In this document: positions 6,894-14,409 of the stretch, in pieces
Layout of the letters: each line of letters begins with the position of its first letter
Numbering within the stretch: the first letter of the stretch is position 1
Assembly: GCA_041687755.1 (NCBI GenBank)
Contig: JBDNJM010000156.1
Coordinates: forward strand, 1-19,861
Direction: 5' to 3'
DNA from: JBDNJM01 sp041687755
Lineage (GTDB): Bacteria > Planctomycetota > UBA1135 > GCA-002686595
Length of the DNA: 19,861 nucleotides
The notes under the pieces: model-generated
Seen by the model: only the letters and a program-made list of their open reading frames with translations
Database searches by the model: none
What the model was told of the DNA's origin: nothing
Translations under genes and position numbers: made by a program

Positions 6894-8825
6894 ATGGGAG
6901 AGCACGACGTCGCGGCCGGTACCTCGGCCCAGGAGAAGCGCGCCTTCACCCGCGCCTTGTTGAACGACGTGCAGGCCCTCGAGCGAATGCTGGAGGCCGG
7001 CATGTTCGAGGCTGGGGTGCGGCGCATCGGTGCGGAGCAGGAGCTGTTCCTCGTGGACTCGGGCATGGGCCCGGCGCCGCTCGCGCCCGCGATGCTGGAG
7101 CGCCTCGCGGACCATCCGGAGTTCACGAACGAACTCGCCCGGTTCAACCTCGAGGCGAACCTTGAGCCGCGCGAGCTGGGCGGTCGCTGTCTGCACGAGA
7201 TCCAGGTCGAGCTCGAGCGCGCGCTAGCGACCGCTCGCCGGACGGCCGCGGATCTGAACGGCGACATCGTGATGACCGGCATCCTGCCGACGATCACAAA
7301 GGCGCACTTGGGGCTGGAAAACATGTCCCCGCACCCGCGCTACTTCGAGCTCAACCGCGTGCTGCGCCAGATGCGCGGCACCGAGTTCACGACGGCGATC
7401 AAGGGCATCGACGAGCTGGAGACGCGTCACGACAACGTAATGCTCGAGGCCTGCAACACGTCCTTCCAGATCCACTTCCAGGTCGCGCCGGACGAGTTTG
7501 CATCGCTTTATAACCTGGCACAGCTGGTCACGGCACCCGTGCTGGCCGTCTCGGTGAACTCCGCGCTGCTGCTCGGGTCGCGGCTTTGGCACGAGACGCG
7601 CGTCGCGCTGTTCCAGCAGTCCTTGGACACGCGCCACGCGGCCCAGCAGGAGCGTGGCGCGCGGGCACGGGTGCACTTCGGCAACTCCTGGGTCGAGTCC
7701 TCGGTGGTCGAGTTGATCCGCGAGGACATCGCCAAGTACCGCTCGATTCTCGCGCGCGAGGTGAAGGAGGATCCGCTGCTGGCCCTCGATGAGGGACGCG
7801 TTCCTCGGCTCGACGCCTGGCGCCTGTTCAACGGCACGGTCTATCGCTGGAACCGGCCGTGCTATGGCATCACGAAGCTCCCCGACGGAACCGAACAACC
7901 CCACCTGCGCATCGAGAACCGCGTGCTGCCGGCAGGGCCGACGGTGCGCGACGAGGTGGCCAACGCGGCGTTCTTCTTCGGCCTGATGTCCGCCCTGGGC
8001 GACGAAATAGGATCACTGGCCGAGGCCATGCCGTTCGATGACGCGCGCGATAATTTTCTCGCGGCCGCGCGGTACGGGCTGAAGGCCCAGTTCCGCTGGT
8101 TCGACGGCGAAGTGCTGCAGGCCGCGGAGCTGGGCCGACGCCTGCTGCCGATCGCCGAGCGCGGATTGCGCTCCCATGGCGTCGACGCGGACGACGTGGG
8201 CGCGTCCCTTGAGCTGCTCGAGCAGCGCATCTCCAGCGGTCGCACCGGGGCCCAATGGGCGCTCGACTCGATCTCCGCGATGGGCGACGAGCCGAGCCAG
8301 CGCGACGCGCGCCAGCGGGCGCTCGTGGCGGCGACGATCGAGCGGCAGCTGTCCGGCGCGGCGGTGCACGAATGGCCGCTGGCCGCGCTGGAGGAGGCGC
8401 CCGACTGGCGCGACAGCTACCGCACGGTGGGGCAAGTGATGACCACGGACCTGTTCACCGTGCACCCCGAGGACGTCGTCGATCTGGCGGCTTCGCTGAT
8501 GGAATGGGAGCACATCCGCCATGTGCCGGTCGAAGATGACGCGGGCAAGCTCGTCGGGCTGGTGTCCCACCGGGCTTTGCTGCGCATGGTCGGGCGCGGG
8601 CTGGGGGCGACGGAGGGCGGCGTTGCTGTCCAGGAAGTCATGCGGCCCGACCCGCTGACGGTTGCGCCCGAAACCTCGACGCTCGAGGCGATTCAGATGA
8701 TGCGCGACAACCGCTTGGCGTGCCTGCCCGTGACTCGTGCGGGGCGCTTGGTTGGGTTGGTGACGGAGCACGACTTCATGGACGTCGCGCGCGGGCTGCT
8801 TGAGGATCAGCTTCGAGGAGCGTGA
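6894..8825 (+). CDS. GCS2-type carboxylate-amine ligase fused to a CBS domain pair
   Basis: 643-residue cytoplasmic protein. Residues of about 15-480 belong to the glutamate-cysteine ligase GCS2/YbdK-like family (glutamine-synthetase fold), which joins a carboxylate to an amine with ATP. Signs are IGAEQELFLVD (45-55), NLEANLEPRELG (85-96), CNTSFQIHFQV (187-197) and RIENRVLPAGPT (339-350), matching expected ATP/Mg and substrate-binding strands. Two CBS motifs follow, about 512-568 (VGQVMTTDLFTVHPED...IRHVPV) and 579-635 (VQEVMRPDPLTV...LACLPV...GLVTEHDFMDV). Together they form a Bateman module that usually binds adenine nucleotides. The fusion suggests allosteric control of ligation by energy charge. 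The stop overlaps the deacylase start by 4 nt. The substrate is unknown; it need not be glutamate plus cysteine. Confidence 0.93.
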   Translation: MGEHDVAAGTSAQEKRAFTRALLNDVQALERMLEAGMFEAGVRRIGAEQELFLVDSGMGPAPLAPAMLERLADHPEFTNELARFNLEANLEPRELGGRCLHEIQVELERALATARRTAADLNGDIVMTGILPTITKAHLGLENMSPHPRYFELNRVLRQMRGTEFTTAIKGIDELETRHDNVMLEACNTSFQIHFQVAPDEFASLYNLAQLVTAPVLAVSVNSALLLGSRLWHETRVALFQQSLDTRHAAQQERGARARVHFGNSWVESSVVELIREDIAKYRSILAREVKEDPLLALDEGRVPRLDAWRLFNGTVYRWNRPCYGITKLPDGTEQPHLRIENRVLPAGPTVRDEVANAAFFFGLMSALGDEIGSLAEAMPFDDARDNFLAAARYGLKAQFRWFDGEVLQAAELGRRLLPIAERGLRSHGVDADDVGASLELLEQRISSGRTGAQWALDSISAMGDEPSQRDARQRALVAATIERQLSGAAVHEWPLAALEEAPDWRDSYRTVGQVMTTDLFTVHPEDVVDLAASLMEWEHIRHVPVEDDAGKLVGLVSHRALLRMVGRGLGATEGGVAVQEVMRPDPLTVAPETSTLEAIQMMRDNRLACLPVTRAGRLVGLVTEHDFMDVARGLLEDQLRGA

Positions 8826-10009
8826 GCGGGCTCAGCGGATCGAGCGGGGCGACCGCAGCGCCGCTGGAGCGCTTCGGGCCCGAGCTGGGGCGCGTGCTGT
8901 TCGCCAGCGGCGCGCGCGGTTCGCGCGCGCTGATCGTGACGGCCGGCATGCACGGGAACGAGCCGTCGGGCGTGCGGGCCATGCTCGAAGTGGCTTCGCA
9001 GCTGCGCTCAAGGGGGCTGGAAACTCGCGGGCGCTGCCTGTTCGCGGTCGGCAACCTGGCTGCCCTGCGTGCGGGCGTGCGGTTCCTGGGCACGGACCTC
9101 AACCGCTGCTTCGACGCGTCGACGCTGGCGGCGATCGAGTCCGGGCGGCGCGACGGCCCGGAGGATCAAGAGTTGGCGGAGTTGTTCGGCGTGATCGAGC
9201 CCGAAGTGGCGGCCGGCGGCGGACTCGTGGACTTCGTGGACCTGCACTCGGCCAGCGCTCAAGGGCCGCCGTTTGCGCTGTTCGGCGACACCTTGCGCAA
9301 CCGCAGGATCGCCGCCGACCTGCCGTGCCCAAAGATCCTGGGCCTCGAAGAGACGGTGGACGGTTCGCTGCTGTCGTGGTTCGGCGACCGCGGGCACACG
9401 TCGATCGGCGTCGAGGGAGGACAGCACGACGAGGCGTGCACGGTGGCTCACCACGTGGCGGTTCTGTGGCTCATGTTGGTCGCGACGGGGCAATTGTTGG
9501 CTGCGGACGTGCCGGACCTGGAGCGCTCGCGCGAGGTCCTGGCCCAGGCGAGCGCGGGCCTGCCGCAGTTCGTCGGCGTGCGCGAGCGACACCACGTCGA
9601 GCCCGACTCGAGCTTTAAAATGCGTCCGGGCTACAAGAACTTCGCCCCGATCCGCCGCGGCGAGGTCCTGGCCGACGAGGCCGCCGGAGAGGTGCGCGCA
9701 GGCTTCAAGGGTCGCATTCTCCTGCCGCTGTATCAGGGCCAAGGAGAGGACGGGTTTTTCCTGGGAACAGAGATCAACGAAGGCTGGTTGAAGCTCTCCG
9801 CCCGGCTGCGCTCGCGTGGCGCGGAGCGCTGGCTGCTGCGGCTGCCGGGCGTTCGCCGCGATCCGGATCGGGAGGACCACCTGCTGGTGGATCGGCGCGT
9901 TGCGCGCCTGCGGGCGCTCGACCTGTGCCACCTGTTCGGCTATCGCCGGGTCAGCGAGGCCGGTGCCTACTTGAGGGTGATGCGGCGCAGGGAAGGCCTC
10001 GAGGCCTAG
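8822..10009 (+). CDS. AstE/AspA-family zinc deacylase (succinylglutamate desuccinylase/aspartoacylase-like)
   Basis: 395-residue member of the M14-like AstE/AspA family, zinc enzymes that cleave N-acyl or peptide-like amide bonds of amino acids. Zinc ligands are visible as GMHGNEPSG (His44, Glu47) and VDLHS (His142). DLNR (92-95) binds substrate carboxylate in the family, and VEGGQH (197-202) holds the catalytic Glu198. A C-terminal beta domain (about 250-395) is larger than in minimal members. The GTG start at 8822 overlaps the ligase stop as GTGA and is preceded by GAGGAG, one of the few Shine-Dalgarno sequences in the window, so the two genes are translationally coupled. The partner builds amide bonds and this one should break them. 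It may remove the ligase product, process it, or supply its substrate. Confidence 0.9.
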   Translation: MSGLSGSSGATAAPLERFGPELGRVLFASGARGSRALIVTAGMHGNEPSGVRAMLEVASQLRSRGLETRGRCLFAVGNLAALRAGVRFLGTDLNRCFDASTLAAIESGRRDGPEDQELAELFGVIEPEVAAGGGLVDFVDLHSASAQGPPFALFGDTLRNRRIAADLPCPKILGLEETVDGSLLSWFGDRGHTSIGVEGGQHDEACTVAHHVAVLWLMLVATGQLLAADVPDLERSREVLAQASAGLPQFVGVRERHHVEPDSSFKMRPGYKNFAPIRRGEVLADEAAGEVRAGFKGRILLPLYQGQGEDGFFLGTEINEGWLKLSARLRSRGAERWLLRLPGVRRDPDREDHLLVDRRVARLRALDLCHLFGYRRVSEAGAYLRVMRRREGLEA

Positions 10010-10085
10010 ACCGGACTCTGCACCAGGCTGTATCGAGTTCGCATCCAACAGGGCGCCTGCGGCCCGCGCCAGCGGACGGGCGAGT

Positions 10086-12608
10086 TCAGTCGGGCTCGTA
10101 GCCCAGGGCCTGCAGGTGCGCGCGTTCGGTGTCGCCGATGCTGGCCTCGCCGGTTCCGTCCACGTCGAGCTCGTCGAGCAGCCGCAGGCGCAGGGCCTGG
10201 AGTTGGGAGGCGAACTCGTCCAGTTCGGCGGGGTCGGCGCTCAAGGGGATCTTCTGCCAGGGGTCCTGCTCCAGGTCGTAATGGGCCACAAAGCGCTCGC
10301 CGAACTCGAGGCTTCCCTTGAGGCGGTTGGTGCGGCTGAACAGGAGGTCGGTGCCGCGGCGCAGGGCGCGACCGCGGGCGCGCTCGTCCACTTCAGCGTA
10401 GAGCGTGCGGTCGAGGCCGGCTACCGACGGATCGAGCAGGTCGATGCCCTGGGTGTTGGGGGGGGGCTCGATGCCCAGTGTCGCGAGGACCGTGGGCAGG
10501 ACGTCGATCAGCGAGGCCGGCGTGGAGCGCTCGGCTGCAGCGAGCCCCGGCACGTGGATCAGCAGGGGCACGCGCACCAGTTCGCGATGCAGCTGGTGAC
10601 CGTGGTCCACGCGACCGCGCTCGGCGAGTTCCTTGCCGTGGTCGGAGGTGACGACGACGATCGTGGACTCGAGCAGCTCGGCCGCCTCGAGGGCGTCGAG
10701 CACGTGGCCGACCAGCTCGTCTGCGTGGCGGACGCCGGCGTCGTAGCGATCCACGATCCAGGGCAGGTGTTCGGGCGGCGGCGTGAGGTCTCCGTACAAG
10801 AACCGCTGGGCAGGAGAATCCGAAACGTAGGACGTTTCCGGGGCTCCGATGGCGTCGAGTGCGCGGCGGGGGGGCACGAACTCGTGGGCGGAGTACGTGT
10901 GTGCGAACAGGAAGAAGGGCTCGTCGCGGTGGGACGTGATCCACTCCTGGATCGCCGCCGGGCCGTTGGCAGGCAGGTAGTCGGCGTCGAAGCCCGGTAC
11001 GCCCTGCAGGCGCTGGACCAGGGTCTCCTGCTCGAGCTCTAGCAGCGGATCGAGGGTGGTGTACAGGTCGAAGCCGCGGGCGAAGCCAAAGACCGGATAG
11101 AGAAACCCGCCGCCGGTAAAGCCCGCCGTGGCGTAGCCGCGGTCGTCGAGCAGTTCGGTGAGGAAGGGGGACAGCGCGGGAACGCTGCGCCGGCCACCGT
11201 CGGTCACGCCGTGCAGGCTGGGGTACTGGCCGGAGAACAGGCTGGCGTGGCTGGGCAGGGTGTAGGCGCTGCTCGACCAGGCCAGCGGAAAGTCCTGGGC
11301 GATCGCGGCGAAGCGTTCGATGGAGGGGCTGGTGGGGCGCTCGTAGCCGTACTGAGACAAGTGGTCGGGGCGCACGGTGTCGAGCGAGATCAGCACCACG
11401 TTCAGCTCCTCGGGCTCGCGCTGGCGCACGTATCGAAGTCCCGCGACGACGGGCAAGTGGTTGTCGGGCGTCACAGCTGCGGTCGCGCGAACCTGGAGGA
11501 ACCCGAAGGATCCGGCGTGCGCGCTGACGTCGAACTCGTGAACGCTCCAGCGGTCGGGGTTGTCGGGCGTTACCTGCAGCAGCAGGTGGTTCTCGGAGAA
11601 CTCGTCCACCAGGCTCACCGTGAACTGGGTCGCGGCGGCGGGCTCGAGGGTCTCGACGCCTTGACTGCCCGCGAGCACGCCCAGCGCGAGCTCGACTCTG
11701 CCGGCGTTAGCGGGGATCGTCACCGGCCAGCTAGCCCGGGTCCCGGTCGGGACTCCGATGCCCCGCCGGCGCTGCATGGCGATGGTGAAGTCGGCGAGGG
11801 CCGGGCGCTGGCGAGCTTCGGGGGGCAGGAGGCCGACGTGGGTTCCGCGCGAGATGGCGAGACGGGACAGGGCCATCCGGGGGCGCAGGTCCTCGCCCTC
11901 AACGCCGAGCTCGAGCAAGACGACCAGGGCGGTCGCGCGCTCGTCCAGGCGGACGCGCCCGGCGCGGATGTTCACTCCGGTGCCTTCGGCGGTCAGCGGT
12001 TCAGGGAACAGGCGGTCGAGGGTGCGTGTGCGGATCGCTGCGACGCTCTCCGGCGTGCCCTCGCCGCCGATTTGGAGGACGCCGAAGATGCCGCGGGCGC
12101 GCTCGGAGTCGCCGACGAAGCCTGCTCCGGCCAGGGTCGCGGAGACGTCGAGGAAGCCGTCGAGCCCGAGGGCCGCGCGTTGCTCGGGCGGCGGCAGCGG
12201 TACGACCGCGTAAAGGCCGGGCAGGTCGGTGTCGACCTGGGCGGCGGGGTGGTTCTCGGGGTCCGCGGAGCGCGCGGCCAGCTCGGCGCGGTGCTCGGCC
12301 GTGACCGGGCCAAGGCTCCGGAACATCCGCCACTCAGAGACCAGCAGATCCTGGCGCGTCTCGAGTCCGGTTTCGAACCACGGGCGCTCCGCGGCGGGCA
12401 GGGGCGGGTCGTAGCGCGCCTCCTGGAGCGTGGCGAACAGGCTGCGGGGGGCCTCGGCGAGGGCCTCGAGCGGGTTGTTGACGGGCGTGGAGACGCGGCT
12501 GCCGCAGCCCAGGAGCGCCGCGATCGGGAGGGCGCGCGCAAGGCTGCGTCGGAGCGTGGGGAGGCAGATGGCGGTCACGGGCGGTGAGCTTGTGGAGGGG
12601 AGGAACAC
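10086..12608 (-). CDS. Sulfatase-superfamily lipoprotein hydrolase (TLPSH type)
   Basis: 840-residue probable lipoprotein with hydrophobic segment and lipobox LLGC, Cys35. Residues of about 40-395 form an N-terminal region of no recognised family. The catalytic fold starts at ELNVVLISLDTVRPDHLSQYGY (401-422; metal Asp410). The nucleophile motif is YTLPSHASLFSG (449-460), so Thr450 replaces Cys/Ser and His454 replaces Arg of classical sulfatases. VTSDHGKEL (654-661) and DHGHQLHRELVRVPLL (668-683) supply metal and substrate residues. The C-terminus has HLQALGY, as in the paralogue at 4284-6689. The chosen start is GTG at 12606-12608, 21 nt after TAGAAT and preceded by GGAG; later starts are possible. 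TLPSH members are common in planctomycetes and myxobacteria, and their substrate is not established. Confidence 0.88.
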   Translation of the reverse strand: MFLPSTSSPPVTAICLPTLRRSLARALPIAALLGCGSRVSTPVNNPLEALAEAPRSLFATLQEARYDPPLPAAERPWFETGLETRQDLLVSEWRMFRSLGPVTAEHRAELAARSADPENHPAAQVDTDLPGLYAVVPLPPPEQRAALGLDGFLDVSATLAGAGFVGDSERARGIFGVLQIGGEGTPESVAAIRTRTLDRLFPEPLTAEGTGVNIRAGRVRLDERATALVVLLELGVEGEDLRPRMALSRLAISRGTHVGLLPPEARQRPALADFTIAMQRRRGIGVPTGTRASWPVTIPANAGRVELALGVLAGSQGVETLEPAAATQFTVSLVDEFSENHLLLQVTPDNPDRWSVHEFDVSAHAGSFGFLQVRATAAVTPDNHLPVVAGLRYVRQREPEELNVVLISLDTVRPDHLSQYGYERPTSPSIERFAAIAQDFPLAWSSSAYTLPSHASLFSGQYPSLHGVTDGGRRSVPALSPFLTELLDDRGYATAGFTGGGFLYPVFGFARGFDLYTTLDPLLELEQETLVQRLQGVPGFDADYLPANGPAAIQEWITSHRDEPFFLFAHTYSAHEFVPPRRALDAIGAPETSYVSDSPAQRFLYGDLTPPPEHLPWIVDRYDAGVRHADELVGHVLDALEAAELLESTIVVVTSDHGKELAERGRVDHGHQLHRELVRVPLLIHVPGLAAAERSTPASLIDVLPTVLATLGIEPPPNTQGIDLLDPSVAGLDRTLYAEVDERARGRALRRGTDLLFSRTNRLKGSLEFGERFVAHYDLEQDPWQKIPLSADPAELDEFASQLQALRLRLLDELDVDGTGEASIGDTERAHLQALGYEPD

Positions 12609-12629
12609 AGGGCTCCAGGGGCCACCTGA

Positions 12630-12635
12630 ATTCTA
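12630..12635 (-). promoter_or_regulatory. Candidate -10 element of the second sulfatase-like gene
   Basis: TAGAAT on the minus strand (five of six matches to TATAAT), ending 21 nt before the GTG start. It sits in the 151-nt divergent region shared with the epimerase gene. No -35 match was found. Confidence 0.35.
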
Positions 12636-12739
12636 CGTCGCGGGGGCGCGGGACCGGCACGCGCTCGGGCCGGCGGCTCGCGCACCTCGGACTCCTTCGG
12701 GCGGCCGGGGAAGCTGGGGAGCCGCCCCGCGTCTTTGCC

Positions 12740-12745
12740 TAGACT
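12740..12745 (+). promoter_or_regulatory. Candidate -10 element of the epimerase gene
   Basis: TAGACT, identical to the hexamer before the first sulfatase-like gene, ending 14 nt before the ATG at 12760. It implies a leader of about 7 nt and supports that start over longer upstream alternatives. No -35 match was found. Confidence 0.35.
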
Positions 12746-12759
12746 GCACGCCGCCGCCC

Positions 12760-13818
12760 ATGATCGAACTTCGTCCCTCCGCCGCTCCTCGTGCCCCGCA
12801 GGCTCCGCCGCGACGGCTGCTGATCACCGGAGGTGCCGGCTTCATCGGGTCGCACCTGGCGCGGGCTTGGGTCGCGGCCGGGGGCACCGTGACGGTGCTG
12901 GACGACCTCAGCCAGGGGGCGCGGCAGCGGCTTGAGGCCCTCGACCCCGCGCGCGCGGAGTTCCATGAGGGCTCCGTGCTGGACGCAGCGCTGGTGCGCC
13001 GCCTGGTGTCGGATGCGGACGCTGTCGCTCATCTCGCGGCCGTCGTGGGGGTGGGGCGGGTGTCCCGAGAGCCGCGGCGCACCCTGGCGGTGAACGGCGC
13101 CGGAAGTCGGATCGTCCTGGAGGCGGCAGCCGTCAGGGGCCTGAGGGTGTTGATGACCTCCTCCTCCGAAGTCTACGGAGCCCCGCTGATGCCGCCGTTT
13201 CAAGAGGCCGCGGGGCCGGCGCTCACCGCGAGTTCGCACCCCCGCGCGGGCTACGCAATCTCGAAGGCTTACGCCGAACGGCTCGCGCTGCAGCTCGCAG
13301 AGCACGCCGGGCTCGAGCTGACGATCGTGCGGCTGTTCAACACGACCGGACCGGGTCAGGGAGCAGCCTCAGGCATGGTCCTGCCGCGCCTGGTGGACCG
13401 GGCGGCACGGTCGAAGCCCCTGATCGTTCACGGCGACGGGAGGCAGACGCGCTGTTTCAGTCACGTCGAGGACGTCGCGGCCATCCTGCTGCGGCTGCTG
13501 CAGAGGTGCGGGCGGGGCGAGGTGTTCAACGTGGGCTCGGACCGCGAGGTCGCCGTGGGGGAGGTCGCGCAGCGGATCGATGCCCTCGCCGGCGGCGTCG
13601 GGATCGAGCACCTCGATCCTAGCCGAGAATTCGGCAGCGGCTTCTTTGACCCCCGACGGCGAGCCCCAAACCTAGACGCCCTGCGCGCGGCTCTGGGGGA
13701 GCTGCCGGGCCGGACCTGGGAGTCGATCGTGGACGAGACCTACGCGCGGGCGATCGAGGGCCGGGAGGCGTCCCTTGAGCGGCCCTTGCCGCTCGAAACC
13801 AGGGCTAAAGCGCTCTAG
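12760..13818 (+). CDS. NAD-dependent sugar-nucleotide epimerase/dehydratase (extended SDR)
   Basis: 352-residue cytoplasmic enzyme of the extended short-chain dehydrogenase family that acts on nucleotide sugars (UDP-glucose 4-epimerase, UDP-glucuronate decarboxylase and dTDP-glucose dehydratase relatives). Seen are the NAD motif GGAGFIG (24-30), acidic residues DD (48-49) at the end of beta-2, TSSSEVYG (133-140), the catalytic YxxxK as YAISK (165-169), and RLFNTTGPGQ (191-200). GRQTRCFSHVEDVA, typical of the substrate-binding region, follows. The frame is open further upstream, but the Rossmann fold starts at about residue 18 from this ATG and a TAGACT box lies just upstream, so the shorter start was taken. 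A role in polysaccharide or glycoconjugate synthesis is inferred; the exact sugar cannot be told. The first sulfatase-like gene pair member upstream is divergent, so no operon link is implied. Confidence 0.92.
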   Translation: MIELRPSAAPRAPQAPPRRLLITGGAGFIGSHLARAWVAAGGTVTVLDDLSQGARQRLEALDPARAEFHEGSVLDAALVRRLVSDADAVAHLAAVVGVGRVSREPRRTLAVNGAGSRIVLEAAAVRGLRVLMTSSSEVYGAPLMPPFQEAAGPALTASSHPRAGYAISKAYAERLALQLAEHAGLELTIVRLFNTTGPGQGAASGMVLPRLVDRAARSKPLIVHGDGRQTRCFSHVEDVAAILLRLLQRCGRGEVFNVGSDREVAVGEVAQRIDALAGGVGIEHLDPSREFGSGFFDPRRRAPNLDALRAALGELPGRTWESIVDETYARAIEGREASLERPLPLETRAKAL

Positions 13819-13881
13819 TAAGCCCCCCCGCGGCCGACAACAACGGTTAGGCGCCCCCGTCCAGAGCGGCGGGGCTAGACC

Positions 13882-14163
13882 ATGCAAGAGCCCATGCCCC
13901 AACCCAGCACGTTCGATTCGCTCGCCGCAGAGCTGCGCAAGCGGCTGCAGTCGGATCATTCGCGCCTCTCGGACGTGGTCGAAATTGTCCGACGGCTGCC
14001 CGGATTTGAGGGGCATCTGCGGGCCGAACTCGAGGGCTCAAAAGAGGATGCGAGCGCTCCCGAGGTCCCGCTGGACCGCCTGGTGATGCGCTTCGGAACG
14101 CGGGTGGTGTCCTTCCAGCTCGGCCGATTCCTAGGCCAGGGCCGCAGCTCGCGGTCCGCCTGA
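13882..14163 (+). CDS. Small protein, possible partial HDOD-like domain
   Basis: 93-residue protein with codon use like its neighbours. After a Pro-rich start it reads FDSLAAELRKRLQSDHSRL, then SDVVEIVRRLPGFEGHLRAEL, and ends PLDRLVMRFGTRVVSFQLGRFL. The order of helices, with xEIVRRxPxxxxxL followed by PLDRxVxRxGxRxV, resembles the first part of HDOD signalling domains. A full HDOD domain is about 200 residues, and the rest is not found downstream in any frame. It could be a stand-alone truncated HDOD relative or an unrelated helical protein. The start is uncertain: an ATG at 13894 is also possible, and TAGACC directly abuts the first ATG. No membrane segment or signal peptide is present. It lies 63 nt after the epimerase gene on the same strand. 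Confidence 0.55.
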   Translation: MQEPMPQPSTFDSLAAELRKRLQSDHSRLSDVVEIVRRLPGFEGHLRAELEGSKEDASAPEVPLDRLVMRFGTRVVSFQLGRFLGQGRSSRSA

Positions 14164-14165
14164 GA

Positions 14166-14228
14166 GCCCCAGGAGCAGGGGCGAAGCTTCGGGGGGCGGT
14201 CTTGCGCGGGGGCCACCGGCAACGCCGG
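14166..14228 (+). terminator. Weak hairpins after the small HDOD-like gene
   Basis: GCCCC (14166-14170) / GGGGC (14178-14182) forms a 5-bp stem immediately after the stop codon. The 10-bp palindrome CGAAGCTTCG follows (14182-14191), and CCGGC (14216-14220) / GCCGG (14224-14228) closes a 3-nt loop. No T-tract is present, so termination is only a guess. Confidence 0.25.
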
Positions 14229-14409
14229 AGTGAGGAGCGGGTCCGAGAGGAAAGCAGCCGACGTAAACCGGGGTGGAGGGATCCCTGCCGGCCTGGCCAA
14301 CGTCCACAGTGAATCTGTGAAGGCTTCCTCAGGCAGCTGTCGGGATAGCCTATTCCGGCGAGAGCCCGTCCGAGGCTCCTCGATTCCACCTCTACGCAAC
14401 CCCTCCGCA

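Noticed and set aside
10010..10085. Possible terminator between the convergent deacylase and second sulfatase-like genes
   Set aside because: Only a 5-bp GGCGC/GCGCC stem with a 9-nt loop at 10052-10070 and no T-tract, which is too weak in this base composition.
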